From the NCBI GenBank assembly GCA_045542315.1, contig JAZQKU010000006.1, forward strand, positions 1-5,574: a stretch of 5,574 nt of DNA, read 5' to 3'. Both the position numbers and the translations under genes were made by a program. Shown here piece after piece: positions 1-5,574 of this stretch. Numbering within the stretch: position 1 is the first letter of the stretch; each line of letters opens with the position of its first letter. Source of the DNA: RGIG5299 sp045542315. Lineage in GTDB: Bacteria > Bacillota > Clostridia > Oscillospirales > RGIG5299. The notes beneath the pieces are model-generated. The model saw only the letters and a program-made list of their open reading frames with translations. It searched no databases and had not been told where the DNA came from.

Positions 1-225
1 CTTGGCTCACAGAACGACATGGCTCCGATCCGACTTACCAAGTCCTTTGCCTTTACGCAGCATTACGGAAGAAGTCTAATTACCAAAAAGGCTTTCGGTT
101 CTTCAACTCGGAAGTGATGGGTCATTGGAACGCATTGCCGATGGCTTGCAGCAACCGCCACCTCTCTAAAGGCTTTTTCGTTCCGACCGTCTTCGTCGCA
201 GTTTTTATTTGTGATATTCAAATTT
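1..225 (-). ncRNA. T-box leader (5' part, runs off left edge), possibly Met-specific
   Basis: The minus-strand transcript carries the T-box Stem I signature: an AGAGAG bulge (about 167-162) and a distal arm in which GGTGGC pairs with GCCATC around GGTTGCTGCAA. Below it GCC pairs with GGC, and GGAACG (185-180) pairs with CGTTCC (about 132-127). The next bases read A-ATG-ACC, so ATG at 125-123 falls where the specifier normally sits and would select tRNA-Met. GAC (123-121, Asp) is the alternative, but the purine that usually follows a specifier would then be missing, and the usual GAA before the specifier is absent in either reading. The hairpin GACTT-GGT-AAGTC (about 44-32) may belong to a later stem. 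The UGGN antiterminator, the terminator and the regulated gene lie beyond position 1. The T-box call is firm, the specifier is not. The controlled gene is unknown; metG/metS or methionine uptake or synthesis would fit a Met specifier. Confidence 0.82.
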
Positions 226-231
226 TTTATT

Positions 232-260
232 ATTATACTACCGAAAATGCAGTTTGTCAA
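232..260 (-). promoter_or_regulatory. Consensus sigma-A promoter of the left T-box leader
   Basis: On the minus strand, TTGACA (260-255) and TATAAT (237-232) are separated by exactly 17 bp, with both hexamers a perfect match to consensus. Transcription should start near 225, just before the T-box Stem I. The -35 box begins only 16 bp after the stop codon of the upstream acyl-CoA synthetase gene. Confidence 0.92.
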
Positions 261-276
261 TAGTTTTTTTCTTTTT

Positions 277-2733
277 TTACTTGTTAAGACCGAGGATTTT
301 TGCAGATTCGTCGCGCATTTTGTATTTGAGAATCTTTCCTGCCGCGTTCATCGGGAACTCCTTAACGAAGAGGAAATATCTCGGCACCTTGTGGCGCGCG
401 ATATAGGCATTTCCGAATTCCTTCATCTCCGCCTCGGTTGCCTCCTCGCCCTTGTGAAGAATTATCCATGCGCAGCATTCCTCACCGTATTTTTCATCGG
501 GCACGCCGACTACCTGAACGTCGCGCACCTTGGGATTGGTGAGATAAAACTCCTCTATCTCGCGGGGGTAGAGGTTTTCGCCGCCGCGGATTATCATATC
601 CTTAAGACGGCCTGTTACCTTGTAATATCCGTCCTCTGTGCGACAGCAGATATCGCCCGAATGTAGCCAGCCCTCCGAGTCGATCGCCTGCGCGGTGGCC
701 TCGGGCATTTTGTAGTAGCCCTTCATTATATTGAAGCCGCGTGCAACGAATTCGCCGCTTTCGCCGTCGGGAAGCTCAAGGCCCGTTTCCGGATCGATGA
801 TCTTGCACTCAACGCCGGGGAAAGCGCTTCCTACCGTTTCAACGCGATGGTCGATATCCTCGTTGACCTCTCCCATCGTGCAGCCGGGCGAAGCCTCTGT
901 CTGGCCGTAAACCGAGATTATCTCCTTCATATTCATCTCGTCTGCCGCACGCCGCATAAGATCCGCAGGGCAGTTTGCGCCCGCCATTATACCCGTTCTC
1001 ATATACGAAAAATCGGTTTTGGCAAAATCGGGGTGGTTAAACATTGCAATAAACATTGTGGGAACGCCGTTGAAGCAGGTTATATGCTCGTCGTTTACGC
1101 AGGCAAGAGACGAGCGGGGCGAGAAATAAGGAATGGGCGAAAGGGTGCCGCCGTGAGTCATCATCGAGGTCATCGAGAGGACCATTCCGAAGCAATGGAA
1201 CATAGGCACCTGGATCATCATACGGTCTGCGGTGGAAAGATCCATTCTGTCGCCTATCGTTTTACCGTTGTTTACTATATTTCTGTGAGTGAGCATTACT
1301 CCCTTGGGAAATCCGGTAGTTCCCGAGGTGTATTGCATATTGCAAACGTCATCGGGCTTTACCAAAGAGGCTCTGCGGCGCACCTCCTCAAGCGGAACGG
1401 TTGCGGCGCGTGAAAGCATCTCCTCCCATGAAAGACAGCCCTCCATTGAGAATCCAACGGTTACAACGTTTCGAAGGAAGGGGAGATTTTTCGAATAAAG
1501 AGGCTTGCCGGGAGTAAGTCCTTCAAGCTCGGGACAAAGCTCCTTTATTATCTCTTTATAATTTATATCCTTGCAGTATTCGATCATAACGAGGGTGTGA
1601 GTATCCGACTGTCTTAAGAGATACTCGATCTCGTGGATCTTATAAGCCGTGTTGACGGTTACCAGAACTGCGCCTATCTTGGTGGTTGCCCAGAAGGTGA
1701 TAAACCACTCGGGAACGTTGGTTGCCCAAACGGCAACGTGGTCGCCCGCCTTTACTCCGAGAGAGATAAGTGCGGCGGCGCATTCGTCAACGTCGCGCTT
1801 AAACTGCTTGTATGTCCTCGTGTAATCGAGGGTGGTGTATTTGAAGGCATACTGGTCGGGATAGTATTCGACCATTTTATCAAGCACATCGGAAAAGGTT
1901 GCTTCGATAACGTCGTACTTCTTCCAGGGGAAGGTTCCCGTTTTTGACCTGTTGTAAAAGGCTTTATCGTAGTTTTTCTTTTCGCGGCGAAGAGAGGCGA
2001 TATAGTTTGCAAAATGAGTGAGAACTATATCGGCATCGTTTATCTCGTCGTTCCATGCGGCGCAGACAAATCCGTCGAAGTTAAGTGAGGAAAGGGCGTT
2101 TATGAGCTTTTCAACCTGAAGCTCACCCTCGCCTATCAGGACCGTCTTTCCGTCCTTCATATCTCCGAGGCGAACGTATTTTATATAAGCGCCGAGTGTC
2201 TTTATGGTGGTTTCTGCGGTTTCGCCCGCAACGAAGGTCGTGCCTCTTACGTTCCACGAAACGCCGATTGCCGCCGAAGAAAAGAGGTTTATTATATCAA
2301 GCACCTTTTCGGTGTTCGCAAGATATCCGACTGTTTCGAAAAGTATCTCAACGCCGCTTGCTTCCGCTTTTTTAACAGCGGGCAAAAGCTTCGAATAAAG
2401 ACCTTCCGGATCGGTTTCTTCCGTTTTTACTATAACGTAGGCAATACCTGCAGACGCCGCCATATCAACGTATTTCACAAGGCTTTCAGAGGTAACCGCT
2501 TCATCGGAAACCGATTCGGGACAGCGAAGCGCAGAGACCGCAAGACCTCTGTTTATGAGCTTTCTTTTTGAATCGGCGGCACGGTCACGGCGTAAAACCG
2601 AATCGTGATGCGCGCTTCTTTCGGAAAGGGCATCATATATTTCAAAGCCCGCAAAGCCGTAATCGTAGGCGTAGCGGCAAAGCTCCAGAAAGGAAGATCG
2701 GCTTACGTTTTTCGTTGAAAATACGATCTTCAT
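277..2733 (-). CDS. TIM-barrel / AMP-forming acyl-CoA synthetase fusion protein
   Basis: This 818-aa protein has two parts. Residues 1 to about 250 resemble the sugar phosphate isomerase/AP endonuclease 2 TIM barrel (MKIVFSTKNV start, ILFETVGY near 134, YVRLGDMKDGKTVLIGEGEL near 186-205). Residues from about 275 form a complete ANL-superfamily acyl-CoA ligase, which converts an acid, ATP and CoA to acyl-CoA, AMP and PPi, presumably in the cytoplasm. Its motifs are all present: P-loop YTSGTTGFPKG (468-478), YGQTEA (609-614), the ribose-binding Asp in SGD (D694), the hinge GRLKD (708-712) and the adenylation Lys in NAAGK (K800). It most resembles medium/long-chain FadD/YngI-type ligases, but the substrate cannot be read from sequence. 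In the barrel, expected metal ligands look replaced (N where Asp is usual near 161, R188 for His in the HLKD-type motif), so catalysis there is doubtful. I chose the ATG at 2733 because AGGAGG (2745-2740) lies 6 nt upstream; a TTG at 2748 would place the start inside that site. The start is 1 nt after the previous stop, so translation is probably coupled and under the Leu T-box. Confidence 0.93.
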   Translation of the reverse strand: MKIVFSTKNVSRSSFLELCRYAYDYGFAGFEIYDALSERSAHHDSVLRRDRAADSKRKLINRGLAVSALRCPESVSDEAVTSESLVKYVDMAASAGIAYVIVKTEETDPEGLYSKLLPAVKKAEASGVEILFETVGYLANTEKVLDIINLFSSAAIGVSWNVRGTTFVAGETAETTIKTLGAYIKYVRLGDMKDGKTVLIGEGELQVEKLINALSSLNFDGFVCAAWNDEINDADIVLTHFANYIASLRREKKNYDKAFYNRSKTGTFPWKKYDVIEATFSDVLDKMVEYYPDQYAFKYTTLDYTRTYKQFKRDVDECAAALISLGVKAGDHVAVWATNVPEWFITFWATTKIGAVLVTVNTAYKIHEIEYLLRQSDTHTLVMIEYCKDINYKEIIKELCPELEGLTPGKPLYSKNLPFLRNVVTVGFSMEGCLSWEEMLSRAATVPLEEVRRRASLVKPDDVCNMQYTSGTTGFPKGVMLTHRNIVNNGKTIGDRMDLSTADRMMIQVPMFHCFGMVLSMTSMMTHGGTLSPIPYFSPRSSLACVNDEHITCFNGVPTMFIAMFNHPDFAKTDFSYMRTGIMAGANCPADLMRRAADEMNMKEIISVYGQTEASPGCTMGEVNEDIDHRVETVGSAFPGVECKIIDPETGLELPDGESGEFVARGFNIMKGYYKMPEATAQAIDSEGWLHSGDICCRTEDGYYKVTGRLKDMIIRGGENLYPREIEEFYLTNPKVRDVQVVGVPDEKYGEECCAWIILHKGEEATEAEMKEFGNAYIARHKVPRYFLFVKEFPMNAAGKILKYKMRDESAKILGLNK

Positions 2734-2734
2734 C

Positions 2735-4123
2735 TTATTCCTCCTCAAACACTATCTTGTTGAGTGCGTTTATATATGCTCTTATGCTTGCGGCAACTAT
2801 GTCGGCTGAAATGCCGTTTCCGGAATAGAGCTTTCCGTTGTTGCGAAGTCTTACGAGCGCGGAGCCGAGCGCTTCCTTGCCCTCTGTTACCGATTGGACC
2901 TGGAAATCGTCAAGCTCGTAATGATAGCCTATGCACTGCTCGATTGCGCGGAATGCCGAGTCGATAGGACCGTCACCGGTGCTTACACCGGAAATGATCT
3001 CACCGTTTACGCGAAGAGTCACCTGCGACATCGAGCCTGTTACGTTGCTGCTCGTTGCGGTGTAGCTCTCAAGGTGATAGGTGGAGGGTGCCTGCATTGC
3101 GGCACTTGCAATAAGCGCCTCAAGCTCCTTGCCGCCGATAGCGTCCTTCTTCTCGCATATCTGCATTACCGCCTTATAGACGTTGCCGGTATCGTTATCG
3201 GAAAGCTCATAGCCCAAAAGCGCCGCAGCCTGCGAAACCTGCGCGATGGTGCTTTCGGAATCGAGAAGTATCTTTTTCTTATCGCTTACTTCCTTTTCTT
3301 CCTCGTAAGCGTGGTGGTTTATTGCCTTGAGCATTTCGTCGATGCTCGCGTGTATTCTGGTATTCTTGAGATTTGTTTCCGCCGAAATTTCCGCCGCACA
3401 GGCATCAAGAGCGTCGGAAAGCTTGCCTGCAAGAAGCTCGTCCTTGCCTGCCATTGCGCATTTTACGCCGTCGGCGCCTGCCTCTATCGCCTTTATCGCA
3501 GAGGCAACTGCCATGCTTATCTTATCCGAAACTCTTACAAAAACGGGGACCGATACCGAAGCCTTTACCTTCTTTACCATAGCCGCAACGGCATCGGGCG
3601 TGGAAATGCCCGCATCGTCGGAAAGAGTTACCGTGGTTGCTCCGTTTTTCTCCGCCTCCGAAACGGCGGCAATCAAAAACTCCTCATCGGCACGGGTAGC
3701 GTCGAGCGCGGAAAACTCAACGTCGGGGCAAAGCGCTTTTGCGGTCTTTACAAGCCCTGCTATCTTTTCAAGCATTTTATCGGCTTTGATGTGATAGCTG
3801 TACTCCATCTGCACCGTTGAAACGGGAAGCTCTATCTGAAGGCGGGGCTTCTTTGCCTCCTTTATTGCTTCCCAAGCGGCCTCAACCTCATTTTCGGTAA
3901 AGCCCACGGAAATCGAAACCGCTGCATTCTGAACGTTTTTGGCAACGGTTTTGTATATAATGGTATCTTCTCTCAGGTTTTTTATTGCGGCAAGCTCAAT
4001 AACGTCGGCTCCGAGTGAGTCGGCGTAAGAGGCAACTGCGGTCTTTTCACGAAACAAAAGCGAAACGCCGCGCTCCTTCGAGAGAGCCTTAAGAGTAATG
4101 TCTGCTACGTTGATCTTTTTCAT
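2735..4123 (-). CDS. LeuA-like pseudoenzyme with intact leucine-sensing (LeuA regulatory) domain
   Basis: The 462-aa protein aligns along its length with 2-isopropylmalate/homocitrate synthases: a TIM barrel (about 1-275), a helical linker (about 285-345, with LLGYELSD) and the LeuA allosteric dimerisation domain (about 346-460, with GVSTGDGPIDSAF at 379-391 and AYINALNK at 449-456). The DRE-TIM active site is missing. The DTTLRDGEQ signature reads DITLKALSK, so the Arg and metal-binding Asp are K12 and A13. The HxHND metal motif reads RVSDK (197-201). The catalytic Glu of the xSPEDA motif is L140. The GxGERAGN Asn becomes Gly or Lys (233/234). Normal LeuA activity is therefore unlikely. The C-terminal domain, which binds leucine in LeuA, is well kept, so a sensing, regulatory-subunit or scaffold role is an inference. 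The ORF is intact, so this is not a decayed gene. ATG at 4123 follows AAAGGTGA (4138-4131) by 7 nt. It is the first gene after the Leu T-box and is followed by the ligase fusion one base later. It would probably be auto-annotated as leuA, but I leave the symbol empty. Confidence 0.9.
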   Translation of the reverse strand: MKKINVADITLKALSKERGVSLLFREKTAVASYADSLGADVIELAAIKNLREDTIIYKTVAKNVQNAAVSISVGFTENEVEAAWEAIKEAKKPRLQIELPVSTVQMEYSYHIKADKMLEKIAGLVKTAKALCPDVEFSALDATRADEEFLIAAVSEAEKNGATTVTLSDDAGISTPDAVAAMVKKVKASVSVPVFVRVSDKISMAVASAIKAIEAGADGVKCAMAGKDELLAGKLSDALDACAAEISAETNLKNTRIHASIDEMLKAINHHAYEEEKEVSDKKKILLDSESTIAQVSQAAALLGYELSDNDTGNVYKAVMQICEKKDAIGGKELEALIASAAMQAPSTYHLESYTATSSNVTGSMSQVTLRVNGEIISGVSTGDGPIDSAFRAIEQCIGYHYELDDFQVQSVTEGKEALGSALVRLRNNGKLYSGNGISADIVAASIRAYINALNKIVFEEE

Positions 4124-4166
4124 TTTAAAATCACCTTTCAGAATTGGAATTTAAGGTAACTGCAAC

Positions 4167-4213
4167 AAAAAAACGTTTCCGTCTCATTGCAATTTCAAAG
4201 AGACGAAAACGTT
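4167..4213 (-). terminator. Intrinsic terminator of the Leu T-box leader
   Basis: On the minus strand AACGTTTTCGTCTC (4213-4200) pairs with GAGACGGAAACGTT (4185-4172), a 14-bp stem with one G-U pair and a 14-nt loop. A T-run (4173-4167) follows. The 5' arm is shared with the antiterminator, so the two folds exclude each other, as expected for transcription-attenuating T-boxes. About 43 nt separate it from the start codon. Confidence 0.93.
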
Positions 4214-4447
4214 AAAAAACAATTTTAACCTTCCGCGGTACCACTCTTTTTCGCCCCACAGGACGCCCTTCAGATGCAATCACATCTCAACTCTGTTACG
4301 GGAGTTCCCGTTTGCCGCTACTTTCTTCACGGCAACCGCTCCGCGGTGAGTTCTGAAGCCGCTTTGTAACGTCTTTCACCAACCGACGCTTCTCTTTGCC
4401 AAAGCATGACCGCATACTGTTCCGCATCACTGCGTTTATATTTACAT
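4167..4447 (-). ncRNA. T-box riboswitch, leucine (CUC specifier)
   Basis: All canonical parts are visible on the minus strand. Stem I has GCGG pairing with CCGC below the specifier loop, an AGTA loop-E strand on the 5' side, and GAA-CTC-ACC on the 3' side with CTC (Leu) at 4350-4348. An upper helix GCTTTG/CAAAGC, an AGAGA bulge and the distal arm GGTTGGTGAAA follow. The T-box sequence AGAGTGGTACCGCGG covers 4246-4232; its TGGT (4243-4240) can pair with the ACCA end of uncharged tRNA-Leu, whose discriminator base is A. In the antiterminator, AAAGAG (4249-4244) pairs with CTCTTT (4202-4197) and GCG with CGT (4205-4203), using the 5' arm of the terminator. The expected effect is that leucine starvation (uncharged tRNA-Leu) allows readthrough into the LeuA-like gene and the ligase fusion. 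Confidence 0.96.
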
Positions 4448-4453
4448 TTGAAT

Positions 4454-4482
4454 ATTATACTACCCGTCTTGCGATTTGTCAA
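4454..4482 (-). promoter_or_regulatory. Consensus sigma-A promoter of the Leu T-box operon
   Basis: On the minus strand TTGACA (4482-4477) and TATAAT (4459-4454) are separated by 17 bp, both perfect matches to consensus. Transcription should begin near 4447, just before T-box Stem I. Such a strong promoter suits a gene whose control lies in attenuation rather than initiation. Confidence 0.93.
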
Positions 4483-4495
4483 GATTTTTTTAAAT

Positions 4496-4530
4496 TTAAG
4501 GCGGCTTTTTTTGCAAAAAAGCCGCCTTAA
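4496..4530 (-). terminator. Perfect inverted repeat, probable terminator after the ACT gene
   Basis: TTAAGGCGGCTTTTTT (4496-4511) and its exact reverse complement (4515-4530) form a 16-bp stem with a 3-nt loop. It lies 20 nt past the ACT-protein stop and 13 bp before the next -35 box, the usual place for a terminator. The GC pairs are at the base and the A/T pairs near the loop. The 3' flank on the minus strand (TTAAATTT) is AT-rich but not a clean T-run, so termination is likely but not certain. The fold is nearly the same on both strands. Confidence 0.6.
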
Positions 4531-4550
4531 CGCATATTTTCAGGTTGTTT

Positions 4551-4982
4551 TTAAAGCTTTATGATATCTGCATCGGTTATAAGATGGAAGCCGGCCTCGG
4601 TAAGTGCCTTTTCGGCGGCGGCGTTATCCTCAACGCGAAGCACCACGTAGGCGTGACGCTCTGTGCGCGCCATAAAGGCATAGAGATATTCCATATTTAT
4701 TCCCGCCTTGTCAACCACGTTAAGAGCCGCGGTGAGCTTGCCGGGCGCGTCACCAATCTTTACTCCGACAACGTCGGTCATTTTTATTAAATAGCCTGCC
4801 TCGGAAAGCTTTTTGACGGCCGTTTCCTCATCGTTTACGATAAGGCGGAGTATGCCGAATTCCTCTGTTTCGGCTATTGACAATGCTCTGATATTTACGT
4901 TGTTTTCCGCGAGAGTGTCGGTAATAGACACCAGCGCGCCCTTTTTGTTTTCAACGAAAACCGTTAACTGCTTTATTGCCAT
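4551..4982 (-). CDS. Tandem ACT-domain protein (amino-acid-binding regulator)
   Basis: This 143-aa protein consists of two ACT modules and nothing else: residues about 4-68 (ENKKGALVSITDTLAENNVNI pattern, with GAL at the ligand-binding turn) and about 71-143 (GDAPGKLTAALNVVDKAGIN pattern). Each begins with the strand, turn and helix typical of the fold, and PGKL/KGAL are the usual ligand-loop positions. ACT domains bind small ligands, most often amino acids, and stand-alone tandem ACT proteins are often found beside phenylacetate-CoA ligase and indolepyruvate:ferredoxin oxidoreductase genes in anaerobes. Its partner and ligand are not known; an aromatic or branched-chain amino acid is a fair guess. 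I chose ATG at 4982 because AAGGAAG (4997-4991) lies 8 nt upstream; an in-frame TTG at 5003 would overlap the paaK stop. It follows paaK by 17 nt and is surely co-transcribed. The final gene of its unit. Confidence 0.93.
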   Translation of the reverse strand: MAIKQLTVFVENKKGALVSITDTLAENNVNIRALSIAETEEFGILRLIVNDEETAVKKLSEAGYLIKMTDVVGVKIGDAPGKLTAALNVVDKAGINMEYLYAFMARTERHAYVVLRVEDNAAAEKALTEAGFHLITDADIIKL

Positions 4983-4999
4983 TTCAGTTTCTTCCTTTC

Positions 5000-5574
5000 T
5001 CAAATAAGCTTTCTCTTATCTATTACTCTTACAGCCTTGCCCTCGCTCCTCGTTATGCTCTTGGGAACAACGAGGTGAACGCTCGGGTTGATGCCAAGCA
5101 TCGTCTTCATTGCGTTTGTAAGGGATTTTTCCATTGAAAGTATCTCGCTTACCTTATCGGTGAACTTTTCGGGAGTCATCTCAACGTTTACCTCGAAGGT
5201 ATCGTTGTTGTTTACTCTGTCAACCACAATCTGGTAGTTGGGCAGATATCCCCCATTGAGAAGCACGGTTTCTATCTGGCTCGGGAATACGTTTACGCCG
5301 CGAATGATAAGCATATCGTCGGTTCTGCCCATGGGCTTTGCCATTTTAATAAGAGTACGTCCGCAGGAGCATTCCTTTCTGGAAAGCACGCAGATATCGC
5401 GGGTGCGGTAACGTAAAAGCGGGAACGCCTCTTTATCGAGCGAGGTGAAAACAAGCTCGCCCTTCTCTCCCTCGGGAAGAACCTCACCCGTATCGGGGTC
5501 GATTATCTCTGCAAGGAAGTGGTCCTCGTTTATATGCATTCCGCTTTGCTCGGAGCATTCGAAGGCAACTCCGG
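5000..5574 (-). CDS. paaK: Phenylacetate-CoA ligase, C-terminal part (5' end beyond window)
   Basis: The visible 190 residues are the C-terminal part of a PaaK-type AMP-forming aryl-CoA ligase (the family is usually around 430 aa), which makes phenylacetyl-CoA or a related arylacetyl-CoA from acid, ATP and CoA. The reading frame stays open through the right edge (GVAFECSEQSGMHINEDHF), so the internal Met at 5539 is not the start. Family motifs are RYRTRDI (visible residues 54-60), CSCGRT (68-73), GRTDDMLIIRGVNVFPSQIE (82-101) and the C-terminal adenylation Lys in RSEGKA (K179). In anaerobes this enzyme commonly accompanies indolepyruvate:ferredoxin oxidoreductase and an ACT protein, acting in aromatic amino acid fermentation or, in reverse, in making aromatic amino acids from arylacetates. 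The exact substrate and direction cannot be read here. The gene ends in TGA (5002-5000), 17 nt before the ACT gene. Confidence 0.95.
   Translation of the reverse strand, partial: GVAFECSEQSGMHINEDHFLAEIIDPDTGEVLPEGEKGELVFTSLDKEAFPLLRYRTRDICVLSRKECSCGRTLIKMAKPMGRTDDMLIIRGVNVFPSQIETVLLNGGYLPNYQIVVDRVNNNDTFEVNVEMTPEKFTDKVSEILSMEKSLTNAMKTMLGINPSVHLVVPKSITRSEGKAVRVIDKRKLI

Noticed and set aside
1..20. ATG at 20-18 on the minus strand as the start of the gene after the left T-box
   Set aside because: GGAG is only 2 nt upstream, and the T-box antiterminator and terminator have not yet appeared, so this is still leader RNA.
63..260. A 65-codon open frame on the minus strand at the left edge
   Set aside because: It starts inside the -35 box and runs through the -10 box and T-box Stem I, so most of it is structured leader RNA and it would begin upstream of the transcription start.
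847..1413. A 188-codon open frame on the plus strand, plus smaller ones at 211-666, 1633-1947 and 3327-3794
   Set aside because: All lie mainly or entirely opposite conserved coding sequence on the minus strand and show no family resemblance.
2734..2748. TTG at 2748 as the start of the ligase fusion, giving an overlap with the LeuA-like gene
   Set aside because: The strong AGGAGG (2745-2740) would then lie within the gene; the ATG at 2733 is correctly spaced from it and begins the barrel's first strand.
2894..3820. A 308-codon open frame on the plus strand
   Set aside because: It lies wholly opposite the LeuA-like gene, has a low-complexity Arg/Cys/Leu-rich translation with no recognisable domain, and no ribosome binding site. 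It is an antisense shadow of a GC-biased gene.
4983..5003. TTG at 5003 as the start of the ACT protein
   Set aside because: The Shine-Dalgarno AAGGAAG (4997-4991) points to the ATG at 4982, and the extra residues (MRKEETE) are not part of the ACT fold.
1..5574. CRISPR arrays, insertion sequences, tRNA or rRNA genes, phage genes
   Set aside because: No spaced direct repeats, transposase-like frames, terminal repeats, tRNA cloverleaf sequences or rRNA segments were seen.

Overview
The window looks like a chromosomal segment of an anaerobic Firmicute, probably a Clostridia/Oscillospirales-type gut or rumen bacterium. The reasons are the two T-box (tRNA-sensing) leaders, strong consensus sigma-A promoters, purine-rich Shine-Dalgarno sites and moderate GC. 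The paaK-ACT gene pair also fits, because it usually travels with 2-oxoacid:ferredoxin oxidoreductases in anaerobes. This placement is an inference; no rRNA or marker gene is present. Every supported gene reads on the minus strand, so the biological order runs from right to left.

Right edge (5574 to 4551): the 3' part of a phenylacetate-CoA ligase gene (paaK; its 5' part is outside the window), followed 17 nt later by a gene for a small protein with two ACT domains. A perfect 16-bp inverted repeat (4496-4530) follows and may end this transcription unit. Middle (4482 to 277): a perfect TTGACA-N17-TATAAT promoter drives a T-box leader with a clear CUC (leucine) specifier and an intrinsic terminator. 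It controls two genes separated by a single base. The first is a 462-aa relative of 2-isopropylmalate synthase (LeuA). It keeps the leucine-sensing C-terminal domain but has lost every recognisable metal-binding and catalytic residue of the barrel. The second encodes an 818-aa fusion of a xylose-isomerase/AP-endonuclease-2-like TIM barrel to a complete AMP-forming acyl-CoA synthetase. Left edge (260 to 1): a second, nearly identical promoter starts a second T-box leader whose gene lies outside the window. Its specifier is less certain (AUG/Met preferred).

The most interesting point is the leucine-starvation-controlled pair: an apparent LeuA pseudoenzyme with a leucine-binding domain, next to a fused acyl-CoA ligase. 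It sits beside an aryl-acid CoA ligase/ACT unit. A reasonable but unproven reading is that the pair salvages a branched-chain acid (for example isovalerate) as its CoA ester, so that a ferredoxin-dependent 2-oxoacid oxidoreductase can carboxylate it back towards leucine. The dead LeuA homologue and the altered barrel would then be sensing or scaffolding parts.
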